A stretch of DNA of 27,460 nucleotides. Origin: DATDAH01 sp036525535. GTDB taxonomy: Bacteria; Actinomycetota; Acidimicrobiia; Acidimicrobiales; DATDAH01. Both the position numbers and the translations under genes were made by a program. Of this stretch, positions 1-7,625 are shown piece after piece. The notes under the pieces were generated by a model that did no database searches, was not told the origin of the DNA, and was given only the letters and a program-made list of their open reading frames with translations. The DNA lies in contig DATDAH010000266.1 in the NCBI GenBank assembly GCA_036525535.1, forward strand, positions 1-27,460. Direction: 5' to 3'. Position 1 is the first letter of the stretch, and the number at the start of each line of letters is the position of its first letter.

Positions 1-1
1 G

Positions 2-571
2 GCCATCAACACGGCCAAGGTCGAGCCCGGGTCGACCGTGGTGGTCTTCGGCTGCGGCGGAGTCGGGATCAGCGTGATCCAGGGCGCCCGCGTCTGTGGC
101 GCGGCCAGCATCGTCGCCGTGGACCTGGTCGACGACAAGCTGGAGACCGCCAAGAAGTTCGGGGCCACCCACGCGGTGAAGCCCGAGGACCTGGCCGCCC
201 TGCAGGGCGAGCTCACCGGCGGGGCCGGCTTCGACTACGCCTTCGAGGCCATCGGCAGCCCCGTCACCATGCGGGCCGCCTACGACGCCATCCGCCGTGG
301 CGGCATGGCCGTCATCGTCGGCGTGGGCCGGGCGGAGCAGACCTTCGAGCTGAGTGCCTTCGAGATGTTCTACGGCGAGAAGCACCTCGTCGGCTCGTAC
401 TACGGCTCGACCGACGTCCGCTCGGACTTCGCCCGCATCATCCGCCTCTGGCGGGCCGGCAAGCTCGACCTGGAGGCCATGGTCACCCGCACGATCGCCC
501 TCGACGACATCAACGACGCCCTCGGGGCCATGGAGCGCGGCGAAGTGGTCCGCCAGGTCATCACCCTCTGA
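2..571 (+). CDS. Zinc-type alcohol dehydrogenase (MDR family), 3' part only
   Basis: The reading frame is open from base 2, so the start and the N-terminal catalytic zinc domain lie outside the window. What remains (about 189 residues) is the NAD(P)-binding Rossmann half of a medium-chain dehydrogenase: the nucleotide motif GCGGVG near residues 17-22, an acidic residue at the end of the second strand (AVDLVDDK) that usually favours NAD over NADP, and the typical C-terminal block with SYYGS and a final VITL. The family oxidises alcohols to aldehydes or ketones in the cytoplasm. Zinc ligands cannot be checked because they are upstream. The next genes encode a P450-type ferredoxin and its reductase, so a role in oxidising an alcohol produced by a P450 is a reasonable inference, but no P450 is visible. 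Family confident, substrate unknown. Confidence 0.9.
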   Translation, partial: AINTAKVEPGSTVVVFGCGGVGISVIQGARVCGAASIVAVDLVDDKLETAKKFGATHAVKPEDLAALQGELTGGAGFDYAFEAIGSPVTMRAAYDAIRRGGMAVIVGVGRAEQTFELSAFEMFYGEKHLVGSYYGSTDVRSDFARIIRLWRAGKLDLEAMVTRTIALDDINDALGAMERGEVVRQVITL

Positions 572-735
572 GTCACCGGAAGCGGTGGTGGCGTGGGCCG
601 GGACCGCCGGCCCGCAGGAGATGACCCTCGAGATCGAGGACGTCGACCAGGCCCCGGTCGTGGGCGGTGACCTCGAAGGTGGGTGTGAGGCGGCATGATG
701 GGCATCGCGCCGTACGGACCGAAGCGGCTGACACC

Positions 736-740
736 GAGGA
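736..740 (+). promoter_or_regulatory. Shine-Dalgarno for ferredoxin gene
   Basis: GAGGA lies 7 nt before the ATG at 748. It decides the start: a longer reading frame opens at 667 but its extra 27 residues (Arg/His-rich) do not resemble a ferredoxin N-terminus and have no ribosome binding site of their own. Confidence 0.65.
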
Positions 741-747
741 GCTGAGC

Positions 748-942
748 ATGCGCATCGTCGTCGACTACGACCTGTGTGAGAGCAACGCCATCTGCATGGG
801 CATCGCCCCCGAGGTCTTCGAAGTCCGCGACGACGACTTCCTCTACGTGCTGAACGAGACACCGGGCGAAGAGCTGCGGGCCCAGGTCGAGGAGTCGGTG
901 CGCCGCTGCCCGAAGCAGGCCATCAGCATCGCCGAGGACTGA
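748..942 (+). CDS. 3Fe-4S single-cluster ferredoxin (P450 electron donor type)
   Basis: A 64-residue acidic protein with the pattern of actinobacterial 3Fe-4S ferredoxins: Cys10, Cys16 and Cys54, the last followed by Pro, with Ala14 and Met17 at the positions where 4Fe-4S proteins carry further cysteines, and the conserved APEVFEV block after the second cysteine. Such ferredoxins pass single electrons from an FAD reductase to cytochrome P450 enzymes. The start is ATG 748, giving a normal family length. The next gene, separated by 2 nt, encodes the matching reductase, so the two are almost certainly co-transcribed and translationally coupled. The 176-nt stretch before this gene holds the ribosome binding site and no convincing promoter; it may also be read through from the alcohol dehydrogenase. 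Function as a redox carrier is secure; the partner P450 is not in the window. Confidence 0.93.
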   Translation: MRIVVDYDLCESNAICMGIAPEVFEVRDDDFLYVLNETPGEELRAQVEESVRRCPKQAISIAED

Positions 943-947
943 TCCTG
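934..947 (+). promoter_or_regulatory. Ribosome binding site and probable CTG start of ferredoxin reductase
   Basis: GAGGA at 934-938 is followed after 6 nt by CTG at 945-947. No ATG, GTG or TTG exists in this frame between the preceding stop and 1137, yet the codons from 945 onward encode the indispensable FAD-binding N-terminus. The best-placed start is therefore CTG 945; ATC 942 and CTG 939 are too close to the Shine-Dalgarno sequence. Confidence 0.55.
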
Positions 948-2153
948 GAAACCGTCGCCATCGTCGGCGGCTCGCTGGCGGGCCTGCGGGCGGCGGAGAC
1001 GCTGCGCCAGGAGGGCTTCGGCGGCACGGTCGTCATCGTCGAGGCCGAGGAGGGGGCGCCCTACGACCGCCCCCCGCTGTCCAAGCAGCTGCTGTCGGGC
1101 GCCTGGGCCCTGGCCGACGCCCGGCTCCCGGTCGACGTGGACGCCCTCGAGGTGGACTGGGAGCGCGGCTGCCGGGCCACCGGCCTGGACCTCACCGCCC
1201 GCCGCCTCGCCCTCGCCGACGGACGCACCATTCCCTTTGACGGCCTCGTCATCGCCACCGGCGCCGCGCCGCGCCACCTACCCGGCAGTGGCGGGCTGGC
1301 CGGGGTCCACGTCCTGCGCACGCTGGACGACTGCGTCGCGATCAAGGCCGACCTGGACGCCGCCCCCGGCCGGGTGGTCGTCGTCGGGGCCGGGTTCATC
1401 GGCTCCGAGGTGGCGGCGACCTGTCGTCAGCAGGGCCACGAGGTCACCGTGGTCGAGGCCCTTCCCGTACCCATGGAGCGGATCCTGGGCACGGACCTCG
1501 GTTCCTTGACCGCAGACCTCCACCGGGATCACGGGGTCCGCGTCCGCCTCGGCGTCGGTGTGGAGGCGTTGGAGGGAGGTGACCGGGTGGAGCGGGTGCG
1601 CCTGGCCGACGGCTCGGTGGTGGACGCCGACGTGGTCGTGGTCGGGATCGGTGTGGCCCCCTCCACCGGCTGGCTCGAGGGCTCCGGCCTGGCTCTGGAC
1701 AACGGTGTGGTGTGCGACGAGACGTGCCTGGCCGCGCCCGGTGTCGTGGCCGCGGGGGACATCGCTCGGTGGCCCAACGCCCGCTTCGGCGAGGTCATGC
1801 GGGTCGAGCACTGGGAGAACGCCCTGGAGCAGGGGGCGGCGGCGGCCCGTCGCCTGCTGGCGGGCGACGGCCCCGGCGAGCGCTTCGAGCCCGTGCCCTG
1901 GTTCTGGTCCGACCAGTACGACCGCAAGATCCAGCTGGCGGGCCGCTCCGGACCCGACGACCTGGTTCGGGTCGTCCACGGCTCGGTCGACGAGCGCCGC
2001 TTCGTCGCCCTGTTCGGCCGGGGTGGCCGCGTGGTCGGCGTCCTCGGCGTGAACCGGCCCCGGCACGTGATGCAGTGGCGGTCCCGGATCACCGAGTCGA
2101 TCACCTGGGAGGACGGTCTCGCCCTGGCCGCGGCGGAGGAAGCCGCAGCCTGA
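945..2153 (+). CDS. FAD-dependent NAD(P)H:ferredoxin reductase
   Basis: About 402 residues when started at CTG 945. Domain order is that of putidaredoxin/rhodocoxin reductases: FAD-binding Rossmann motif IVGGSLAG (residues 6-13), the PYDRPPLSKQLLSG block that lines the flavin (about 39-52), ATGAAPR, the second Rossmann motif VVGAGFIGSEVA for NAD(P)H (about 146-157), the AAGDIA motif of the second FAD contact (about 269-274) and the C-terminal reductase dimerisation domain containing WFWSDQYD. It transfers electrons from NAD(P)H to the ferredoxin encoded 2 nt upstream. Using the first ordinary start codon (GTG 1137) would delete 64 residues including the FAD motif, so that start must be wrong. 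Alternatives to CTG initiation are a base error near 945 (CTG for ATG) or a frameshift from the ferredoxin. The stop is followed after 1 nt by the next ATG, indicating an operon. Confidence 0.9.
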   Translation: METVAIVGGSLAGLRAAETLRQEGFGGTVVIVEAEEGAPYDRPPLSKQLLSGAWALADARLPVDVDALEVDWERGCRATGLDLTARRLALADGRTIPFDGLVIATGAAPRHLPGSGGLAGVHVLRTLDDCVAIKADLDAAPGRVVVVGAGFIGSEVAATCRQQGHEVTVVEALPVPMERILGTDLGSLTADLHRDHGVRVRLGVGVEALEGGDRVERVRLADGSVVDADVVVVGIGVAPSTGWLEGSGLALDNGVVCDETCLAAPGVVAAGDIARWPNARFGEVMRVEHWENALEQGAAAARRLLAGDGPGERFEPVPWFWSDQYDRKIQLAGRSGPDDLVRVVHGSVDERRFVALFGRGGRVVGVLGVNRPRHVMQWRSRITESITWEDGLALAAAEEAAA

Positions 2154-2154
2154 G

Positions 2155-2790
2155 ATGACGATCACGACGACGTGCCTGCTGCTCGTCTTCGCCGCGTACG
2201 CGCTCGGCAACTGGTGGGCGGTCGAGGTCGGCAACCAACGCCTGGAGTGGCTGTGCAAGCCCGCGGCGATGGTCGCGTTGATCGGCGCCGCCATCGCCAT
2301 CTCGCCCGACGATCCGTCGGTCAAGATCGCCTTCATCATCGGCCTCGTGCTGTCACTGGCCGGCGACGTGTTCCTGATGCTGCCGACGGACCGGTTCCTC
2401 TTCGGGCTCGTGTCCTTCTTCCTGGCCCACGTGGCCTACGTCGTCGGCTTCCTCCTCGCCGGGCCGGAGCCCGCGTTGCTGGCGGTGGGCCTCGTCGTGG
2501 TCGTCGCCGGCGCCGGGTTGGTCGGCGTTCCCCTGGTGCGGCGGGTGAAGGCCGGCGACCAGGCCGAGTTCGCCGGGCCCGTCATGGCCTACATGGGCGT
2601 CATCTCGCTGATGGTGGTGGCCGCGTTCGGGGCAGGGAACCCCTGGGGCATCGCCGGGGCCTCGAGCTTCTACGCCTCCGACGCCACCCTGGGCTGGAAC
2701 AAGTTCGTGGCCGAGACCAGCCACGGCCGCCTAGCGGTGATGGTCACCTACCACCTCGCCCAGCTCCTCCTCGTCGTCAGCCTCATCTGA
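2155..2790 (+). CDS. YhhN/TMEM86-family lysoplasmalogenase, integral membrane
   Basis: A 211-residue hydrophobic protein with about seven or eight membrane segments, the size and layout of the YhhN family. Family hallmarks are visible: a GDVFLMLP block after the third segment (about residues 70-77), FLAHVAYVVGF in the next, and near the C-terminus a SDATLGWNKF block followed by TYHLAQLLLV. Characterised members hydrolyse the vinyl-ether bond of lysoplasmalogens, releasing an aldehyde and a glycerophospho-headgroup; whether this bacterium makes plasmalogens cannot be told from here. It starts 1 nt after the reductase stop and so belongs to the ferredoxin operon. It ends 5 nt before the convergent metallophosphoesterase stop, with no hairpin terminator visible between them. 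Family assignment good, substrate inferred. Confidence 0.82.
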   Translation: MTITTTCLLLVFAAYALGNWWAVEVGNQRLEWLCKPAAMVALIGAAIAISPDDPSVKIAFIIGLVLSLAGDVFLMLPTDRFLFGLVSFFLAHVAYVVGFLLAGPEPALLAVGLVVVVAGAGLVGVPLVRRVKAGDQAEFAGPVMAYMGVISLMVVAAFGAGNPWGIAGASSFYASDATLGWNKFVAETSHGRLAVMVTYHLAQLLLVVSLI

Positions 2791-2795
2791 ACGGG

Positions 2796-3917
2796 TCAGG
2801 TCGGCCAGTCGAGCGTGAAGCAGCGGTCGGGGAGGGTTCCCCGGGACCAGAGGCCCCAGAGGCCGAAGCCGGCCCAGCGACTGTGCTCGGTCCAGGCGAT
2901 GGCGTCCGGGCGGGCGACCCGGCGGGTCACCTGACGGAGCCCGCCCTCGTGGACGACGTAGCCGGTCCAGGTACCGGGGTAGTCCTTCGGTGAGCCGGTT
3001 TCGGCGATGGCCAGGGGGCCGCGGTGGCGGAGCCGGTGGCGATGGGTGTGGCCGCTCACCACGAGCGCGGCCGGGGCGGCGGCCACCACGGCGTCGAGGA
3101 AGCGGTTCGCCATCGGGGCGGGCGCCCCGGGAGGCCACGTGGTCGAGAACGGCAGCCGCAGCATGTGGTGGTGCACGACCACCATCGCCGGGCGGCTGTC
3201 CAGCGCGTCGCCCAGGAGGGGGACGACGTGGTCGAGGTGGGGGTGGTTGCTGCCCGGGACCGTCGAGTCGACCAGCGCCAGCCGCAGCCCCGGGACGTCC
3301 ACCACCAGGAGGCCGTCGTCCGGCAGGCGCAGGCCCAGGCGGCGGAAGGCGTCGGCGGGTTCGACGTCGCGGTACGGCTTGACCTCGTGGTTGCCGGGGA
3401 TGGCCTCGGTGGGGAGCCCGGCCTCGGCCAACACCTTGTCCACCAGGTCGTACTCGGCGGCTTCTCCCCGGTCGACCAGGTCGCCCTTGATGATCAGGTG
3501 CTTGGCCCCCCACGCCGTGCCTTCGGCCAACGCCGCCCGGGTGCACCGCTGCGTGAACAGCTCCTCGACGTCGCCCTTTTCGCGCATGGTGCTGCGCAGG
3601 CCGAAATGGTCCTGGCCCAGGTGCATGTCGGACAAGGTCATGAACCGATAGAGCTCAGGACCCGCCGGGTGTGGCGCCGTACGGGTCGTGAGGCGACGGC
3701 TGCCGACCGTGATGACGTAGTCGGTGTCGGGGGTCAGCCCGATCAGGTCCACCGCGCCGGGGCCGCCGTCGGCCTCGACCACGATCGAGGCGTCAGTGGC
3801 CCCGTCGCTCACCGGCCGTGCCTGCACGGCGATATCGCCCGGGCCCAGTCGGCCCCAGCTGAGCTGGACGGCGTCGGGCTCGACGGCGAAGACCTCGAGG
3901 CGTCGCGAAGGGTTCAC
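2796..3917 (-). CDS. Metallophosphoesterase with N-terminal fibronectin III-like domain
   Basis: A 373-residue protein from GTG 3917. The first ~80 residues look like a beta-sandwich (fibronectin III/purple-phosphatase N-terminal type: LEVFAVEPDAVQLSW, LTPDTDYVITVG). The rest carries the calcineurin-like dinuclear metal motifs in order: SDMH (96-99), GD (145-146), GNHE (175-178), a histidine cluster VVHHH (247-251) and GHTHRH (289-294). The family hydrolyses phosphomono- or diesters with Mn/Fe/Zn; the substrate cannot be deduced. There is no signal peptide, so a cytoplasmic location is likely. The reading frame continues upstream to 4172, but the added Arg/Gly/Pro-rich residues are a shadow of the aminopeptidase gene; GTG 3917 overlaps the aminopeptidase stop in a GTGA junction, indicating translational coupling. 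A two-gene operon with the peptidase is likely. Confidence 0.88.
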   Translation of the reverse strand: MNPSRRLEVFAVEPDAVQLSWGRLGPGDIAVQARPVSDGATDASIVVEADGGPGAVDLIGLTPDTDYVITVGSRRLTTRTAPHPAGPELYRFMTLSDMHLGQDHFGLRSTMREKGDVEELFTQRCTRAALAEGTAWGAKHLIIKGDLVDRGEAAEYDLVDKVLAEAGLPTEAIPGNHEVKPYRDVEPADAFRRLGLRLPDDGLLVVDVPGLRLALVDSTVPGSNHPHLDHVVPLLGDALDSRPAMVVVHHHMLRLPFSTTWPPGAPAPMANRFLDAVVAAAPAALVVSGHTHRHRLRHRGPLAIAETGSPKDYPGTWTGYVVHEGGLRQVTRRVARPDAIAWTEHSRWAGFGLWGLWSRGTLPDRCFTLDWPT

Positions 3918-6484
3918 CCCGTACCCGTCGGCTCCATGAGGTGGACTTCCAGTGCGGCGGCCGAGCGTTCCCGGTGGGCCACGTTCACCCGCATGCGCTC
4001 CCGGGCCTGGGCCAGCTGCTTTTCGCCCTGCGGCACAGGATGGGCGTCCATCCAGGACTCGACGTCGTCGGCCAAGTCGGCCCGGTCGATCGCCCGGACG
4101 CCGCCGAGCATGCGCGGGATGCTGTTGGACGGGAAGCGGGCGTTGGCCTCGTCCCAGTGCTCGGTGATCCACGCCCAGGCGTCGGCCGAGCGCTCGCGGT
4201 TCATGAGGGCCCGCCGGAGCACGTAGGGCGCGTTCTGGGACCGGACCTGGTCGGTCAGGGTCAGGTCCAGGGTGCGCGCGAACAGCGCCGGGTCCTCGAA
4301 GTCGGCCAGCAGGTACAGGTAGCGCTGCTCCTCCTGCGGGTCGGCGGCGTTCTTGAAGCGGTCGAGGAAGGCGTCGTAGTCGGCGACCTCGCCGATGTCA
4401 GCCAGGATCCCGGCTGCCGCGGCTGCGAGGGCTGGGTCCACCGACGGTCGGTTCTTCAGATAGGCCCGGTGGAGCTCGGCGGCCCGGGCCCGGGCGTCGG
4501 GGTCTTCGGCCACGGTGCCGAGCGCGGCGAACAGCACCGCCCGGAGCTCGGCGTCCCGGTCGCTCTCGCCCTCGACCGGCAAGGGGCCGAGTCGGTCGTA
4601 GGCGGGGGCCAGGAGCGTGGCGGCCCTCTCGGTGAGGCGGGCCTTGGCCTCGCCGTCGACCAGCCGGCGCAAGCCGTGCACGACGCCGACCAGACGTTGC
4701 CAGACGGAGAGGTCGGTCTCGTCCTCGAACCGGAGGACGACGTCGAGCAGGTCCGGGGCCGGGACCCGCCCGGCCAACGTCGCCGCGGACAGATCGTCCA
4801 GGAACTGGTAGCGCTCGATGGGCTCGAGCACCGTCCCCGCCCGGTCGGCCAGCGCCGTGCGCAGCTCGGACGAGTAGGCGACCCGGTAGAAGCCGGAGCC
4901 GCCCTGGTTGACCAGGGCCCAGTCGACCGGTCCGCCGAGGTCGATCTCGGCCCGATCGCCGTCCAGGAGCACCCGCTCGCTGCCGTTCTCGCCCCCTTCG
5001 GTGCCCCAGGCCACGAGGACGGGGACGTTCCATCGGGCCGGCGTCGCGTCGGGCAGGTAGGTGAAGCGCTCCTGGGTCAGGACCAGGCGCCCGCCGTCGA
5101 GGGCGGCGCCGATCAGCGGATAGCCGCCCTGGAAGATCCAGCTGTCCATGATCCGCCGGGTCGGCTCGCCGGTGGCTTCCTCGATGGCGTCCCAGAGGTC
5201 GGTGGTCTCGGTGTTGGCGTACTGGTGGGCGCCGAGGTAGCGGCGGATGCCCTCCCGGAAGCGGTCCTCGCCCAGGTACTGCTCCAGCATGCGCACCACG
5301 GCGGCGCCCTTCTCGTAGGTGAGGACGTCGAACATGCCGTCGGCGTCCTCGGGCGAGGTGACCTCGAACTCGATGGGTCGGGTGCTGTGCAGGGCATCGG
5401 TGTCGAGGGCCTCGGAGCGGGAGACACCGAAGCCCGTCCACCGCTCCCAGTCGGGACGGAAGGCGTCCGTCGTGACCATCTCCATGAACGTGGCGAAGGC
5501 CTCGTTGAGCCAGATCCCGTTCCACCAGCGCATGGTCACCAGGTCGCCGAACCACATGTGGGCCAGCTCATGGGCGATGACGTCGACCACGTTCTGCAGC
5601 TCGGGCTGGGTGGCGGTGCTGGGGTCGACCAGGAGCAGGATCTCGCGGAAGGTCACACAGCCGAGGTTCTCCATGGCCCCGAAGGCGAAGTCGGGGATGG
5701 CGACCAGGTCCAGCTTGTCGCCCGGGTAGGCGATGTCGTACCAGCCGGCCAAGTGATCGAGGCAGAAGGCCCCGACATCGAGCGCGTAGTGGGTCAGCTG
5801 GCCCTTGCCCACGGGGTGGACGATGCGGAGGTCGACCCCGCCCGCGGGGACCGAATCGGTCACCTCGAGGGGACCGACCACGAAGGCGACCAGGTAGGTC
5901 GACATGACCATGGTCTCGGCGAAGTGGACCCGGACCCAGCCGTCCTCGAGCGGTTGACGGGCCACCTCGCGGGCGTTGGACACCGCCAGCAGGTCGTCGG
6001 GGACCTCGAGGGTGACGGCGAAGGTGGCCTTGAACTCCGGCTCGTCCCAGCAGGGAAAGGCCCGTCGGGCGTCGGTGGCCTCGAACTGGGTCGTGGCCAG
6101 GACCCGCTCGTGGCCGCCGTCGTCGGTGAAGGTGCTGCGGTAGAAGCCCTTGAGCTGGTCGTTCAGCACGCCGGTGAAGGCCAACTCGACGACGGCACCG
6201 CCCACCGCGAGGGGCTCGTCGAGGTGGAGGTGGATCCGCTCGGTCGACTCGTCCAGCTCGAGACGAGCGGCGTGGCGGGTGTCGCCGGCCACGACCACCG
6301 CTTCGTCGATCCCGAGGTCAGCCGCGTTCAGCACGACCGTGGCCGTGGGCTCCTCGACGGCCACCTCGATGCGGACGCTGCCGGTGAAGGCCGCGCCGTC
6401 GAGGTCCGGGCGCAACGTCAGGTCGTACCGGGACGGCACGACCGTGCGCGGGAGGCGATACGGGTCAGAGTTGTCGTCGGGCAC
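3914..6484 (-). CDS. pepN: M1-family aminopeptidase (aminopeptidase N)
   Basis: About 856 residues from GTG 6484, the usual length for actinobacterial PepN. The exopeptidase motif GAMEN is at 269-273 and the zinc site HELAH at 305-309 with the third ligand Glu328 in NEAF, exactly 18 residues after the second His, as in gluzincins. The N-terminal beta domain begins at PSRYDLTL and the long C-terminal helical domain is of ERAP1-C type. The enzyme removes N-terminal residues from peptides in the cytoplasm during protein turnover. The frame stays open to 6583, but GTG 6484 is chosen because the added residues are Arg-rich and because a TACCCT -10 hexamer lies 6 nt before this GTG, implying a leaderless message. 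It is divergent from the adenosine kinase and overlaps the metallophosphoesterase start by 4 nt. Confidence 0.95.
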   Translation of the reverse strand: MPDDNSDPYRLPRTVVPSRYDLTLRPDLDGAAFTGSVRIEVAVEEPTATVVLNAADLGIDEAVVVAGDTRHAARLELDESTERIHLHLDEPLAVGGAVVELAFTGVLNDQLKGFYRSTFTDDGGHERVLATTQFEATDARRAFPCWDEPEFKATFAVTLEVPDDLLAVSNAREVARQPLEDGWVRVHFAETMVMSTYLVAFVVGPLEVTDSVPAGGVDLRIVHPVGKGQLTHYALDVGAFCLDHLAGWYDIAYPGDKLDLVAIPDFAFGAMENLGCVTFREILLLVDPSTATQPELQNVVDVIAHELAHMWFGDLVTMRWWNGIWLNEAFATFMEMVTTDAFRPDWERWTGFGVSRSEALDTDALHSTRPIEFEVTSPEDADGMFDVLTYEKGAAVVRMLEQYLGEDRFREGIRRYLGAHQYANTETTDLWDAIEEATGEPTRRIMDSWIFQGGYPLIGAALDGGRLVLTQERFTYLPDATPARWNVPVLVAWGTEGGENGSERVLLDGDRAEIDLGGPVDWALVNQGGSGFYRVAYSSELRTALADRAGTVLEPIERYQFLDDLSAATLAGRVPAPDLLDVVLRFEDETDLSVWQRLVGVVHGLRRLVDGEAKARLTERAATLLAPAYDRLGPLPVEGESDRDAELRAVLFAALGTVAEDPDARARAAELHRAYLKNRPSVDPALAAAAAGILADIGEVADYDAFLDRFKNAADPQEEQRYLYLLADFEDPALFARTLDLTLTDQVRSQNAPYVLRRALMNRERSADAWAWITEHWDEANARFPSNSIPRMLGGVRAIDRADLADDVESWMDAHPVPQGEKQLAQARERMRVNVAHRERSAAALEVHLMEPTGTG

Positions 6485-6490
6485 CCGGCG

Positions 6491-6496
6491 AGGGTA
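6491..6496 (-). promoter_or_regulatory. -10 hexamer TACCCT for pepN (leaderless)
   Basis: Read on the minus strand, TACCCT ends 6 nt before GTG 6484. That spacing would place the transcription start on or next to the start codon. The same arrangement recurs before several other genes in the window. Confidence 0.5.
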
Positions 6497-6556
6497 GCGA
6501 CGCCGGGCGACCGGCCTCCGGGCGGCGTCCATTGGGCGGAACCGCCGGTGGCCCCT

Positions 6557-6562
6557 TAGCCT
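6557..6562 (+). promoter_or_regulatory. -10 hexamer TAGCCT for the PfkB adenosine kinase
   Basis: TAGCCT ends 10 nt before ATG 6573, with no Shine-Dalgarno between them, so the transcript is leaderless or nearly so. A weak TTGGGC at 6532-6537 could be a -35 but its 19-nt spacing is long. Confidence 0.5.
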
Positions 6563-6572
6563 CGCGCGCCTC

Positions 6573-7580
6573 ATGAGTGACAAGACCTATGACGTGGTGG
6601 GCCTCGGCAGCGCCATCGTGGACGCCATCACCCACGCCGATGATGCCTTCGTCGAGGAGTGGGGGATCGACAAGGGCGGCATGACCCTCATCGACGAGCA
6701 GCGGGCCCACCTGCTGTACGACGCGATGGGCCCGGCGGCGGAGACGTCCGGTGGCTCCGCGGCCAACACGGTGGCCGGCGTGGCCTCCTTCGGTGGGCGG
6801 GCGGCCTTCATCGGCACCGTCCGGGACGACCAGCTGGGCGAGATCTTCCGCCACGACATCCGGGCCTGCGGCGTCGACTACGACGTGCCCGCAGGGACCG
6901 AGGGACCTTCGACGGCCCGCTGCCTCATCCTCGTCACGCCCGATGCCCAGCGCTCCATGAGCACCTACCTGGGCATCTCGTCGCTGGTCGACCCGGCCAA
7001 CGTGGACGAGGCCCTCGTGGCCTCCAGCAAGGTCGTCTACTGCGAGGGCTACCTCTGGGACATGCCCCAGACCATCGAAGCGATCAAGAAGGCGTTCGAC
7101 CGGGCGCGCGAGGCCGGCGGCAAGGTGTCCTTCGCCCTCTCCGACGGCCTCTGCGTCGAACGCCACCGGGAGGACTTCCTCCGCCTGGTCGATGAGCGGG
7201 TCGACATCCTCTTCGCCAACGAGCACGAGATCTGCTCGCTGTACCCCGGCGACGGCTTCGAGGACGCCATCGAGGACGTCCGCAACCACTGCGAGATCGC
7301 CGTGCTCACCCGCTCCGAGCAGGGATCGGTCGTGGTCACCGCCGACGAGACGCTGCGCATCCCGGCCGAACCGACCGAGGTCCTCGACACCACCGGGGCC
7401 GGCGACCTCTACGCCTCGGGCTTCCTCTTCGGCTACACCCAAGGCCTCGACCTGCCGACGTGCGCCCGCCTCGGCTCGGCCGCCGCGGCCGAAGTCATCA
7501 GCCACCTCGGGGCCCGCCCCCAGATCCCCCTGACCGAGATCGTCGACCAGATCCTGGTGACCGAGAGCGCGGAGCCCTGA
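6573..7580 (+). CDS. PfkB-family carbohydrate/nucleoside kinase, probable adenosine kinase
   Basis: A 335-residue ribokinase-fold enzyme. The N-terminal VGLGSAIVD strand, the substrate-binding GGSAAN (60-65) with AGVASFGGRAAFIG, and the C-terminal anion-hole and catalytic motif DTTGAGD (272-278, catalytic Asp278) are all intact. Length and the N-terminal segment match the bacterial subgroup usually annotated as adenosine kinase, which phosphorylates adenosine to AMP with ATP; other nucleosides or sugars remain possible because PfkB specificity is hard to read from sequence. The surrounding window is rich in nucleoside enzymes, which supports the nucleoside assignment. It is divergent from pepN across 88 nt containing a -10 for each gene, and it appears to be transcribed alone because the next gene has its own promoter 34 nt after this stop. 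Confidence 0.85.
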   Translation: MSDKTYDVVGLGSAIVDAITHADDAFVEEWGIDKGGMTLIDEQRAHLLYDAMGPAAETSGGSAANTVAGVASFGGRAAFIGTVRDDQLGEIFRHDIRACGVDYDVPAGTEGPSTARCLILVTPDAQRSMSTYLGISSLVDPANVDEALVASSKVVYCEGYLWDMPQTIEAIKKAFDRAREAGGKVSFALSDGLCVERHREDFLRLVDERVDILFANEHEICSLYPGDGFEDAIEDVRNHCEIAVLTRSEQGSVVVTADETLRIPAEPTEVLDTTGAGDLYASGFLFGYTQGLDLPTCARLGSAAAAEVISHLGARPQIPLTEIVDQILVTESAEP

Positions 7581-7598
7581 TTCGCCGGGTCTGAGCCC

Positions 7599-7613
7599 TT
7601 GCCGGAAGGGCAA
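7599..7613. repeat. Short perfect inverted repeat TTGCC-N5-GGCAA
   Basis: Five-base arms TTGCC (7599-7603) and GGCAA (7609-7613) flank GGAAG. The element ends directly against the TAGCCT -10 hexamer of the next gene, where an operator would sit. It has no T-run and is too weak for a terminator. Confidence 0.35.
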
Positions 7614-7619
7614 TAGCCT
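7614..7619 (+). promoter_or_regulatory. -10 hexamer TAGCCT for the dienoyl-CoA isomerase-like gene
   Basis: TAGCCT ends 6 nt before ATG 7626 and there is no Shine-Dalgarno between them. This is the same leaderless arrangement seen elsewhere in the window. Confidence 0.5.
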
Positions 7620-7625
7620 CCCGAG

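Noticed and set aside
667..747. Longer ferredoxin form starting at 667
   Set aside because: The extra 27 residues are not ferredoxin-like and ATG 748 has its own GAGGA.
573..755. Minus-strand 60-codon frame with coding-like codon bias between the alcohol dehydrogenase and ferredoxin genes
   Set aside because: Its only start overlaps the ferredoxin ribosome binding site and start, it matches no family I know, and high GC alone produces such bias. A short gene remnant cannot be excluded.
1278..2339. Long minus-strand frame antisense to the ferredoxin reductase
   Set aside because: Shadow of the real gene: composition is Gly/Arg/His/Asp-rich without motifs, and the plus strand has clear FAD/NAD motifs.
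2786..2800. Bidirectional terminators between convergent gene ends (also 8475-8481, 18099-18108, 23214-23216)
   Set aside because: The gaps are 3-10 nt and show no hairpin followed by a T-run; termination must use other means.
3941..6559. 872-codon plus-strand frame opposite pepN
   Set aside because: Low-complexity Val/Gly/Asp/Glu composition typical of an antisense shadow in high-GC DNA; pepN has all its catalytic residues.
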